In this document: positions 5,565 to 12,494 of the stretch, one piece after another | Numbering within the stretch: position 1 is the first letter of the stretch | How the letters are laid out: each line of letters opens with the position of its first letter | Source of the DNA: Lachnoclostridium sp. UBA6558 | GTDB taxonomy: Bacteria > Bacillota > Clostridia > Lachnospirales > Lachnospiraceae | Direction of reading: 5' to 3' | NCBI GenBank assembly: GCA_002434335.1 | Contig: DJJW01000035.1 | Location: forward strand, 56,419 to 69,012 | DNA length: 12,594 nt | Notes under the pieces: model-generated | The model's database searches: none | What the model was told of the DNA's origin: nothing | Seen by the model: only the letters and a program-made list of their open reading frames with translations | Made by a program: the position numbers and the translations under genes

Positions 5565-7622
5565 TTAGTCGTTAATTGTAAAATTTGCAACTACACGGTT
5601 TAAATTACCGGATATTTCATTTTCTTTTTCTATTAGTTCCGCAATCTCTTGGACTACTTCAGATACGACCTCTGCATTGGATAAAATAGAACCGCTGTTT
5701 TCGGCTGCCAGTTGAGAACCATGAGCGATTTCCATTATTGCTTTTGCAACTTCAGAGCTGATTCTGTCTATACCTTCTGTCATTTGTACGATAGCCGTAA
5801 TATTCTCATCAATAGCCAATGCTTCTTTTCCATACTCTCTTGCTGTATTAACGAAATCCATGTAATCTGCTGTTACTGTGTCTTTCATAAATTCCAGCAT
5901 TTGAGTGGAGTGTTCTATTAAATTCGTATAAGCCGCGGTGACCTGGCGGATAGTTTTCTTTATATCTACAACAGTATGTGCTGCCAATGCTGCAAGGTTC
6001 CCTATTTCTGTTGCAACCACTGCAAATCCTTTCCCTTGGGCTCCGGCTCTGGCAGCTTCGATAGAAGCATTTAACGACAGCAGATTTACCTGCTCTGCAA
6101 TTTCTGCTATCTGTTCTGCCATCATACCAATCGAATGAACAATTTTTGCATCCTCCAGGCTAATCCTTAGTTTATCTTCCTTATCTTGAATTAAAGCTAT
6201 TGCTTTATCATAGGAAGCTTCACTCTTTCTTTCTGCCTGGTTTGCTCTTACCTGAATATTTCCTGCCAGTTCCTTACCAGACATTGTCTCAATGGTAAGT
6301 ATATTAATGGAGGAATGTACTTCCTCTACGGAGGCGCTAACTTCTTCCGTAGAGGCACTGGAGCTCATCATTACTTCGCTAATGTCCCTGATTGAAGTAT
6401 TGATACTCTGAAATTGTTCTGTTAGCCTGTGAACTACGGTATCAAGGGTATCACCGGAGTCTTTCATCCCCTCTGCGCCTTCTGCAATTTCCTGTATTAC
6501 AGTTCGGTTGTCCATCAGCATCTTATTTAAGGAATTCATCAGCTGACTTAATTCATTCCGACCTTTTTCTTTCAGTGGTTTAATTGTGAAATCGCCTTTT
6601 GCCAGTTTAAGTGTAAAATTATTGGCTGCTTTAATCTTTTTTGTAATACTGTTTATCTGCAATGTGATTACAGCCGCAGTAACTGCGAGAGATATTATAA
6701 GGCTGATGACAAGCGCTAACCCAAGTTGATTGAGTGGATTCTTTATCTCCTCCTCAGAAACTTTTGCAACAATATGCCAATTTACGAATGGTACTGTTTT
6801 ATAGTATGCGAGGTACTTCACTCCGCCCTCAGTATAACTGCCTTCTCCCTGTTCATTATTAATAATTTCTTCGCCAAATTTTTTTAAGGTTTTGTTTTTG
6901 GACTCCTGAATATTTTCCTTTAGAATTTTATCCTCTGGTGCGCCTGCTATAAATAAACCGGAGTTTGATAATAACAATACAGAACCTTTTTTGCCTATTG
7001 TTATGTTATTAATCATATTTTGAATATCACTAACCTGCATGTCCACAGTAACTGCACCAAGAAAAGTATTATCTGACGTGTAGATAGGAGCCGTACATGA
7101 CATGATGGTTAATCCCAGGCTTTCATCATAGTAAAGCTCAGAGAACAGGGCTTCTTTTCCTTTTGTAGCGTTCTTATACCAGTCATAGGAGAAATAATCG
7201 TACTCTGGGTTGCTGTAATCATAGGTTACAACAGCTTTATCTCCTTCTTTATAGACATATGGGCCTATATATTTTTCGTTCTTGTCATATATGTAGGGTT
7301 CAAACCAAATTCCACTGCCTAAAACCATCTTATCTTCCTGCACAAGAGTAGAAAGCATTTCTTCATACTGGCTTAGTGACGTGCTGGTATAAGTTGCCTG
7401 TACACCATGGCTAAGATCTTTTGCCATTGAGGTAATTCTTTGCAGACTGAGCTCAATCATATTCATTTGCTTTTCTACCTCTGAATTCATTTTAGCATGA
7501 ATCTGGTCTTGAATAATGTTTTCACTTTGGGTATAACTGATAAAAGATAATGCAAACATGGAAATCAAAATAACGGATAGAAGCACTGTCAATAACTGCG
7601 ATGTAATTTTTCGAAAACCCAT
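5565..7622 (-). CDS. Methyl-accepting chemotaxis receptor, dCache-HAMP-MCP signal
   Basis: This 685-residue receptor spans the membrane twice (about 8-29 and 299-322). The outside part (about 30-298) is a double Cache sensor, including SYDWYKNA (145-152), ELYYDE (162-167), FLGAVTVDM (187-195) and NWHIVAKV (281-288). A HAMP linker follows (about 323-375), then a long cytoplasmic coiled coil whose tip is at about 505-545 with LNASIEAARAG (517-527) and GKGFAVVATEIGNLA (530-544). The membrane-distal pocket has W148, Y149, D166 and D194, but Y146 occupies the place where amino-acid-sensing dCache domains usually have arginine, so the ligand is probably not a standard amino acid. It should control CheA/CheW signalling; no che genes are nearby. 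Start: GGAAGG 7 nt before ATG. It has a strong promoter of its own. Confidence 0.95.
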   Translation of the reverse strand: MGFRKITSQLLTVLLSVILISMFALSFISYTQSENIIQDQIHAKMNSEVEKQMNMIELSLQRITSMAKDLSHGVQATYTSTSLSQYEEMLSTLVQEDKMVLGSGIWFEPYIYDKNEKYIGPYVYKEGDKAVVTYDYSNPEYDYFSYDWYKNATKGKEALFSELYYDESLGLTIMSCTAPIYTSDNTFLGAVTVDMQVSDIQNMINNITIGKKGSVLLLSNSGLFIAGAPEDKILKENIQESKNKTLKKFGEEIINNEQGEGSYTEGGVKYLAYYKTVPFVNWHIVAKVSEEEIKNPLNQLGLALVISLIISLAVTAAVITLQINSITKKIKAANNFTLKLAKGDFTIKPLKEKGRNELSQLMNSLNKMLMDNRTVIQEIAEGAEGMKDSGDTLDTVVHRLTEQFQSINTSIRDISEVMMSSSASTEEVSASVEEVHSSINILTIETMSGKELAGNIQVRANQAERKSEASYDKAIALIQDKEDKLRISLEDAKIVHSIGMMAEQIAEIAEQVNLLSLNASIEAARAGAQGKGFAVVATEIGNLAALAAHTVVDIKKTIRQVTAAYTNLIEHSTQMLEFMKDTVTADYMDFVNTAREYGKEALAIDENITAIVQMTEGIDRISSEVAKAIMEIAHGSQLAAENSGSILSNAEVVSEVVQEIAELIEKENEISGNLNRVVANFTIND

Positions 7623-7657
7623 AAGTATACCTTCCTTTATCGTTACTATTTGAAAGG

Positions 7658-7686
7658 ATTATACTATGGATGATTTCATTTGTCAC
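7658..7686 (-). promoter_or_regulatory. Sigma-A promoter of the chemoreceptor gene
   Basis: Minus-strand GTGACA (7681-7686) matches the -35 consensus at five of six positions. It is 17 bp from a perfect TATAAT (7658-7663). Transcription would start near 7651, about 29 nt before the ATG. No sigma-D flagellar-type promoter is visible, so expression is probably not tied to the flagellar regulon. Confidence 0.7.
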
Positions 7687-7793
7687 ACATTATTTTCAAT
7701 TCTTTACATAATGTATAATAATTTTGATTAAATTTACATCATTTTCACATATGTATAAAATAATATGTTAATTTATGGTATTTAAAAAATATT

Positions 7794-7841
7794 TATAAGA
7801 AAAAAAGAGCTCATGGGGTATTATATAACCTCAATAGCTCT
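7794..7841 (-). terminator. Rho-independent terminator after the P-loop kinase gene
   Basis: On the minus strand AGAGCT (7841-7836) pairs with AGCTCT (7811-7806). Inner pairs include GGT/ACC across a short AT loop. A run of six T's and then CTTAT follows at once. It starts 16 nt after the stop codon of the 7858-8442 gene and insulates the chemoreceptor promoter downstream. Confidence 0.85.
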
Positions 7842-7857
7842 GATTTCTTCTTATATT

Positions 7858-8442
7858 TTATTCCTCCAACTGCTTTACACATTCACTCAAAGAATTTGTG
7901 AACTCTTCGTCAGAGGAATTTTTAAATATCAATAAATCATCTACAGTTTCTATATCATCTAGTTCAGTAGGTATATTAAAATTACAGCCTGCAATATACT
8001 CATCCCAGTGTTCTAATTTCCAGGTATCTCTGTCTGAGTTTCGTCTGATCATACGTTGTTTACAGACTTCAATACTAGTTTCAACCCATATGACCACTAA
8101 TCTTGCATTTTTCTCCCGCAGTTTCTCCTTTAAGTCTTTCATATAAGCTTTATCTCTGATTTCTCTGGTAAAAGGTGCATTAATCAAGACAATATCATCA
8201 TAATCCAGTGCTTCCAATGCTAAAGCTACTATGGTCTCATATTCGTAATTTCGTATATTTTCTTCAAAAAAATCGGAGCTTCTATTGTAGTTTTCTCCTG
8301 CAACTTTAAAGATTTGTTTTGAAAGCAATATCAAGGTATCTTTATCCAGATAGACCACATGCTTAAGGGCCTTGCTGAGTTCCTTTGATACAAAGGTTTT
8401 ACCGCAAGCCGGTGGTGATGTGACCAATATTAACTTTTTCAT
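7858..8442 (-). CDS. P-loop NTPase, small-molecule or nucleotide kinase-like (AAA_33 type)
   Basis: This is a 194-residue cytoplasmic protein. The phosphate loop TSPPACGKT (8-16) supplies K15 and T16, followed by YLDKDTL (31-37), which fits the substrate-side aspartate of the family. A hydrophobic strand leads to INAPF (87-91). An arginine-rich lid-like segment lies at 130-138 (R130, R133, R134, R138). The first loop glycine is replaced by serine and prolines, a variant common in AAA_33/zeta-toxin-like kinases of bacteria. Substrate unknown; it could phosphorylate a nucleotide, sugar or antibiotic-like molecule. No antitoxin-like partner gene is present, so a toxin role is not supported. Start: GGGAG about 5 nt before ATG. 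It forms a one-gene unit with a good terminator, divergent from the sortase gene. Confidence 0.8.
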   Translation of the reverse strand: MKKLILVTSPPACGKTFVSKELSKALKHVVYLDKDTLILLSKQIFKVAGENYNRSSDFFEENIRNYEYETIVALALEALDYDDIVLINAPFTREIRDKAYMKDLKEKLREKNARLVVIWVETSIEVCKQRMIRRNSDRDTWKLEHWDEYIAGCNFNIPTELDDIETVDDLLIFKNSSDEEFTNSLSECVKQLEE

Positions 8443-8516
8443 TTATACTCCCGTCTGTGCACTAAAGCACTATAGATTTTTTAAATAATAATGATAGTAA
8501 TTTTACCTCAAATTCT

Positions 8517-8522
8517 ATTATA
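8517..8522 (-). promoter_or_regulatory. Putative -10 element of the P-loop kinase gene
   Basis: A perfect minus-strand TATAAT lies 75 bp upstream of the ATG at 8442. I found no good -35 hexamer at 16-18 bp, so the promoter call rests on the -10 alone. Confidence 0.35.
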
Positions 8523-8596
8523 TGGCAATACCTGTACTAGGCTAGACAGAACAATACTATAAAGTGAGAATAATTCTTAAATTTACTTTAGGTGCA

Positions 8597-8625
8597 TTTC
8601 CATTCGGAAAAATGTATAGTATAAT
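8597..8625 (+). promoter_or_regulatory. Candidate distal promoter (P1) of the sortase gene
   Basis: TTTCCA (8597-8602) and a perfect TATAAT (8620-8625) are separated by 17 bp. Transcription would begin near 8632 and give a leader of about 145 nt. The left arm of the ATAGCAAT inverted repeat overlaps this -10. Confidence 0.45.
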
Positions 8626-8672
8626 AGCAATACGAAAAGTACAACTATTTGGGATAGATTTACTCTATAAGA

Positions 8673-8702
8673 TTGCTATGAATGAAAGGAAGCATTTATA
8701 AT
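8673..8702 (+). promoter_or_regulatory. Candidate proximal promoter (P2) of the sortase gene
   Basis: TTGCTA (8673-8678) and a perfect TATAAT (8697-8702) are separated by 18 bp. The start would be near 8709, giving a leader of about 68 nt. The right arm ATTGCTAT (8672-8679) of the inverted repeat covers the -35, so one protein bound to both arms could block both promoters. Confidence 0.35.
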
Positions 8703-8705
8703 ATT

Positions 8706-8752
8706 CTCTCTTCTCTGATTTGGAGACCCCTGGGAAAGTATACAGATGAGAG
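8706..8752 (+). promoter_or_regulatory. Stem in the sortase leader
   Basis: CTCTC (8706-8710) and TCTG (8714-8717) can pair with GAGAG (8748-8752) and CAGA (8743-8746), enclosing a 25-nt loop that includes CCC-CT-GGG. The stem ends 14 nt before the sortase AGGAG site. It is a pairing by eye, without a known family. Confidence 0.3.
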
Positions 8753-8776
8753 TCATAAGTGAAACAGGAGTTAATT

Positions 8777-9799
8777 ATGATTAAATGGCCGAAAAATTTC
8801 TACAACTACATAAGATGCTTTTCAGCAGTTATTTTTGCTCTGTGCCTGTTATATATTGGAAAGGAGTTATTGCTCCAGCCTTATCTGTCTAATCGGGCTG
8901 TTAATGAAGCCAGAACTCTCTATGCCGCTGGTAAAGAAGATGCGATCGCGGCAAATGCCTCGAAAACTGAAAGCCTGATAACACCGGCATTTTCTGACGC
9001 GGATACACTTACAGATAGTCCAGAAATTTCTTCACCTGAAGAACTGTATGATAATGAAGGAAGGCTTCTTGAATTCACTCAATTGTTAACTCTTAATGAA
9101 GACGTGAAAGGATGGCTTACTGTTGACGGAACCAATATTGACTATCCGGTCCTGCAATCTGGTAAAGAAGCTCCTGAATATTATCTTTATAGGAATATTA
9201 ACAGAGAGAACGATAAAGCAGGCAGCCTCTTTCTTAATGCAGGCTCCATACTGGAGGAAAATTCAAAAAACCTTGTAATCTATGGACACAATATGAAATC
9301 AACAAATAATATGTTCCATGAGCTGTTAAAGTATGATAAGCTGTCATTTTATAAAGAACATCCCTATATTAACTTTGACAGTATCTATAAAAAAGGACAG
9401 TGGAAAATAATTGCAGTAATAAAAGCAGATGCCGATACGGATAATACTTTTTTTAACTTTATAAGAACCTCCTTCTCCGGTGATGATGATTTTCTTGAAT
9501 ACCTCTATGAATTACGTATTAGATCCATCTATAATATTCCGGTTGATGCGAATGAAAAGGACAAACTGCTGACCTTGGTAACCTGTTCTTATGAAATGGA
9601 TAATTACAGAACGGTTGTTGTAGCCAGAAAATTAAGGGCTGAGGAATCTCTGTCAGTGGATATTCAGAATGCAGTTGAGAATCCCATCCCGCTCTATCCA
9701 AACAGCTGGTATACCTATTACGGCGGTACAAAACCTGTTATTCCTCCTTTCAACGAAGCCTTGGAAGCAGGAATAATTCAGTGGTATTCACAAAAGTAA
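8777..9799 (+). CDS. srtB: Class B sortase (membrane-anchored cysteine transpeptidase)
   Basis: This 340-residue enzyme should cut a C-terminal sorting signal in exported proteins and join them to peptidoglycan. One N-terminal membrane helix (about 14-34) anchors it; a spacer of about 65 residues follows. The sortase barrel has WLTVDGTNIDYPVLQ (113-127), YGHNM (169-173) with catalytic H171, TLVTCSYE (266-273) with catalytic C270, and YRTVVVARKL (277-286) with catalytic R278. A helical stretch between strands 6 and 7 (about 230-263) marks class B. A tail of about 54 residues (287-340), rich in proline and tyrosine, extends past the usual end. The frame opens at GTG 8759, but AGGAG six nt before ATG 8777 decides the start. 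No substrate with an LPXTG/NPXTG-like signal is in the window. Confidence 0.92.
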   Translation: MIKWPKNFYNYIRCFSAVIFALCLLYIGKELLLQPYLSNRAVNEARTLYAAGKEDAIAANASKTESLITPAFSDADTLTDSPEISSPEELYDNEGRLLEFTQLLTLNEDVKGWLTVDGTNIDYPVLQSGKEAPEYYLYRNINRENDKAGSLFLNAGSILEENSKNLVIYGHNMKSTNNMFHELLKYDKLSFYKEHPYINFDSIYKKGQWKIIAVIKADADTDNTFFNFIRTSFSGDDDFLEYLYELRIRSIYNIPVDANEKDKLLTLVTCSYEMDNYRTVVVARKLRAEESLSVDIQNAVENPIPLYPNSWYTYYGGTKPVIPPFNEALEAGIIQWYSQK

Positions 9800-9880
9800 T
9801 AATAATTATCATTTGGGTTAAAACTATCACAAGTGGTAAAAAATACAGCTTATAGGAAAGAATTATTATGAATATATTCA

Positions 9881-9909
9881 ATGACTTTTTCATGATCCGA
9901 TGATATAAT
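9881..9909 (+). promoter_or_regulatory. Extended -10 promoter of the GGDEF-EAL gene
   Basis: ATGACT (9881-9886) matches four of six -35 positions. After 17 bp comes a perfect TATAAT (9904-9909) preceded by TGA, which is an extended -10 (TGN-TATAAT). Transcription would start near 9916, about 37 nt before the ATG. The gene is therefore probably expressed apart from the sortase; no clear terminator lies between them. Confidence 0.6.
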
Positions 9910-9952
9910 ATAACATAACTTTTTACCGAACATTCAAAAGAGCTGGTGACCT

Positions 9953-11614
9953 ATGGAAAACACAACAAACAAGCAAGATAAAAGTAAGCCTTCTGCTTAT
10001 AAAAGCATAAAGACCTATTACCTTACACATATGAAGTATAACCCTTCTGCAACAACCATTAAAATATCTTTGCTGTATTTTATTTTTGGAATTTTATGGA
10101 TTGTTTTCTCTGGTAAAATAATCTACATGATATCAGATGATATAAGAATAATCCAAAATTTCGAATTTTATAAAGGCAGTTTCTTTGTAATCTTATCCAC
10201 TGGAGTTATTTCTATTTTGATATATCATGGTGTTTCCAATTACGAGAAAGCGAAAGTAAAGATTCATGAGAATCTGCTGGATTTAAATGAATCTCACAAG
10301 GAAACTATTCGATTAAAAGAAGAATTGAAAACATTAGCCTGTACCGATACCTTAACTTCCATGCCGAATAAATTTGCTTTCGAAAACAGAATGGAACAGC
10401 TGATCGATGAAAATATGAAAACCGGAACCTCCTTTGCGTTCCTGTATCTGGACATTGATAATTTTAAACATATCAATGATACAGTGGGACATGATGCAGG
10501 GGATTTTTTCTTGGTAGAATTTGGACGACAGCTTACGGAAAGTCTTTCAGAGTATGATATTTCTGCAAGAATCGGTGGTGATGAATTCGCCGTATTGCTG
10601 CAATTAGATGGAAATAAAAGCAAAACAGAGGATGTTCTTAATGAACTTGCAGCTAAATTAAGACGTATCTGGGTTATTAATGAACATGAGTTTTTTATTA
10701 CCTTCAGCGTAGGCCTGACGGTATTTCCAAGAGACGGCATAACTACTTTAAAATTATTGCAGAATGCCGATCTAGCTATGTATTCTGTGAAAGAAACATC
10801 TAAGGATAATTATTCTTATTATAGCTATGAAATTGAAACTACTAATCGCAAGCGAATTGCAATGATCAATTCCTTACGAATGGCAGTTATTAACAAAGAG
10901 TTCAGTCTTTTATACCAGCCTATTACCACTTTGACCACTGATACCATCTGTGGTGTGGAAGCACTTATTCGTTGGAATCATCCTGTTAGCGGTTTTATCC
11001 CCCCATCGGAATTTATTCCTCTTGCAGAAGAAAGCGGTCTGATTACGGAAATTGATAAATGGGTACTAAGTGAGGCATTGAAACAGAAAAAAATATGGGA
11101 AGACAGTGGTTGTCCTCCCATTAAAATTTCTATTAACATCTCCGGACACAGCCTTCGATGGAAAGGACTGGCCGGAGAGATACGGCAGCAACTGGACATT
11201 ACAGGGGTAAAACCTAGTGAAGTTCTCTTTGAAGTTACGGAGACTTCCCTTATTGAAGATATGGATACCTCAGTGGAATTATTAAAATCTCTTCGTGATA
11301 TGGGTGTTAGAATTGCACTGGATGATTTTGGAATAGGGTACTCTTCCCTTACTTATCTGAAGAAACTCCCCATTGATATAGTGAAGCTTGATCGTTCCTT
11401 TGTAAATGAGATTACCAATCAGGAACATACTGATATCATAGTAGAAACCATCATACGTCTTGCCCATGATTTGGATTTAAAGATCACAGCGGAAGGAATT
11501 GAAACCTCCAATCAAAGGCAATACCTCGCAAATCTTCTATGCGATTTCGGGCAGGGCTATTACTATAGTAAACCCGTTACCAGCAAGATAATTGAAAATA
11601 CATGGTTTCACTAA
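9953..11614 (+). CDS. Membrane-bound dual-domain c-di-GMP enzyme (GGDEF-EAL)
   Basis: This 553-residue protein has two membrane helices (about 36-60 and 75-93), a short coiled-coil linker (about 97-127), a GGDEF domain (about 128-285) and an EAL domain (about 302-550). The cyclase site is intact: YLDIDNFKHIND (165-176) and RIGGDEF (206-212). The product-inhibition site, normally RxxD, reads SEYD (199-202), so feedback control is probably lost. The EAL catalytic set is complete: E336 in VEALIR, N395, E427 and E430 in EVTET, D457-D458 in DDFGIGYSS, K478, E514 and Q534. Both synthesis and breakdown of c-di-GMP are possible; which one dominates cannot be read from sequence. There is no recognisable extracellular sensor domain. 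The ribosome site is weak (GGTG about 6 nt before ATG). It ends 4 bp inside the opposing DegV gene. Confidence 0.94.
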   Translation: MENTTNKQDKSKPSAYKSIKTYYLTHMKYNPSATTIKISLLYFIFGILWIVFSGKIIYMISDDIRIIQNFEFYKGSFFVILSTGVISILIYHGVSNYEKAKVKIHENLLDLNESHKETIRLKEELKTLACTDTLTSMPNKFAFENRMEQLIDENMKTGTSFAFLYLDIDNFKHINDTVGHDAGDFFLVEFGRQLTESLSEYDISARIGGDEFAVLLQLDGNKSKTEDVLNELAAKLRRIWVINEHEFFITFSVGLTVFPRDGITTLKLLQNADLAMYSVKETSKDNYSYYSYEIETTNRKRIAMINSLRMAVINKEFSLLYQPITTLTTDTICGVEALIRWNHPVSGFIPPSEFIPLAEESGLITEIDKWVLSEALKQKKIWEDSGCPPIKISINISGHSLRWKGLAGEIRQQLDITGVKPSEVLFEVTETSLIEDMDTSVELLKSLRDMGVRIALDDFGIGYSSLTYLKKLPIDIVKLDRSFVNEITNQEHTDIIVETIIRLAHDLDLKITAEGIETSNQRQYLANLLCDFGQGYYYSKPVTSKIIENTWFH

Positions 11615-12468
11615 AACGGCTCTTTTTCTGTAAATAACACACCAAGTGTCTTCGGACCGCAGTGACTTGAAATAACGGCACCTGCAAAAGTTATATGGAT
11701 ATGCCTGAATATCTTCAGCTTTTCTATCTCCCTGTATACTAAATCCACAGTTTCATCCTCACATCCGGAATGAGTAATAAACACTCTTTCCGGATCTGCT
11801 TTTTTTAAATCCGGAATCAGATCCTGAACATAATTCAATAATGCTTTTTTGTTAGAGCCTCTATATTTTCCACCAATTCCCATCTTACCTGCCTTGACTG
11901 TAATCATAGGTTTTAAATGCAGGACATTACCCAAAAGAGCCGCAACAGAAGAACATCTCCCGCCCATATGCAGATAGGTAAGTGTGTCTACTACAAAGCT
12001 TGCACGTATCAGAGCTTTCATATTATTATTGATATAAGCTATAATTGTCTCCGGTGACTTGCCTTCTCCTGCCATTTCAGCCGCTTTGATAACCTGAAGG
12101 CCGATACCGGTTGAAAGATTACCTGAATTAATTATGTATAGTCTGTCATACTTAAGATATTCTCCCGCCAGCCGTATAACATTGCAGGTGGAGGACATCT
12201 CTTCTGATATCCCAAAAAATATTATGTCTTTCTCTTCTTTTGTAAGGGGTTCCAGGATTCTAACTGCATTTTCAAGATCCGGTGCTGCTGTTTTGGGGAG
12301 ACTGTTTTCACTGTCTGCCCAAGCAAATATTTCCTCTTTCCTAACTTCTACTCCATCCAGATATGTATTGTTCCCCATTATAACACATAGGGGTATAATA
12401 GTTATGTCATATTGCTTTAATAATTCTTCTGATAAATCACAGGTACTGTCTGCTATTATCTTAACCAT
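11611..12468 (-). CDS. DegV-family (FakB-like) fatty-acid-binding protein
   Basis: This 285-residue cytoplasmic protein should hold a fatty acid; in related systems FakB delivers it to the kinase FakA for phosphorylation and use in membrane lipids. Family marks are IADSTCDLS (5-13), PKTAAPD (58-64) with T60, MSSTCN (91-96) with S92, TYLHMGGR (164-171) and SSHCGPKTLG (267-276) with H269. T60, S92 and H269 fit positions that bind the carboxylate in FakB proteins. Length is typical (about 280). No FakA gene is in the window, so the partner must be elsewhere. Start: AGGAAG 7 nt before ATG. Its TAG stop and the TAA of the opposing GGDEF-EAL gene share the four bases CTAA. Confidence 0.93.
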   Translation of the reverse strand: MVKIIADSTCDLSEELLKQYDITIIPLCVIMGNNTYLDGVEVRKEEIFAWADSENSLPKTAAPDLENAVRILEPLTKEEKDIIFFGISEEMSSTCNVIRLAGEYLKYDRLYIINSGNLSTGIGLQVIKAAEMAGEGKSPETIIAYINNNMKALIRASFVVDTLTYLHMGGRCSSVAALLGNVLHLKPMITVKAGKMGIGGKYRGSNKKALLNYVQDLIPDLKKADPERVFITHSGCEDETVDLVYREIEKLKIFRHIHITFAGAVISSHCGPKTLGVLFTEKEPF

Positions 12469-12488
12469 ATGAATCTTCCTTTCTCTCT

Positions 12489-12494
12489 ATTATA
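12489..12494 (-). promoter_or_regulatory. Putative -10 element of the DegV-family gene
   Basis: A perfect minus-strand TATAAT lies 20 bp before the ATG. The leader would be only about 13 nt and would begin inside the ribosome site, and no good -35 is seen. The true promoter may lie further upstream, where the rest of the window (12495-12594) is AT-rich and holds nothing else I can name. Confidence 0.3.

Larger units (their letters stand above)
8443..8776. other. Divergent intergenic region between the P-loop kinase and sortase genes (334 bp)
   Basis: No protein gene of convincing length is present. It holds a TATAAT for the minus-strand kinase gene (8517-8522), two candidate plus-strand promoters for the sortase (8597-8625 and 8673-8702), an 8-bp inverted repeat ATAGCAAT/ATTGCTAT (8624-8631 and 8672-8679), and a long-range stem near the sortase start (8706-8717 with 8743-8752). 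A 12-codon frame from ATG 8746 overlaps the sortase start. I could not match any known riboswitch consensus, including both c-di-GMP classes. Confidence 0.6.

Noticed and set aside
7858..8442. Zeta-type toxin of a toxin-antitoxin pair
   Set aside because: The P-loop resembles the family, but there is no small antitoxin gene beside it and the gene has its own promoter and terminator.
8626..8776. c-di-GMP riboswitch (class I or II) in the sortase leader, suggested by the neighbouring GGDEF-EAL gene and a GGAAAAATG string at 8606-8614
   Set aside because: The string lies upstream of the predicted start, and the remaining conserved blocks and closing stem of either class are not found.
10294..10740. 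Minus-strand open frame of 148 codons
   Set aside because: It lies wholly inside the GGDEF coding region in another frame, and its composition and lack of ribosome site mark it as a shadow.
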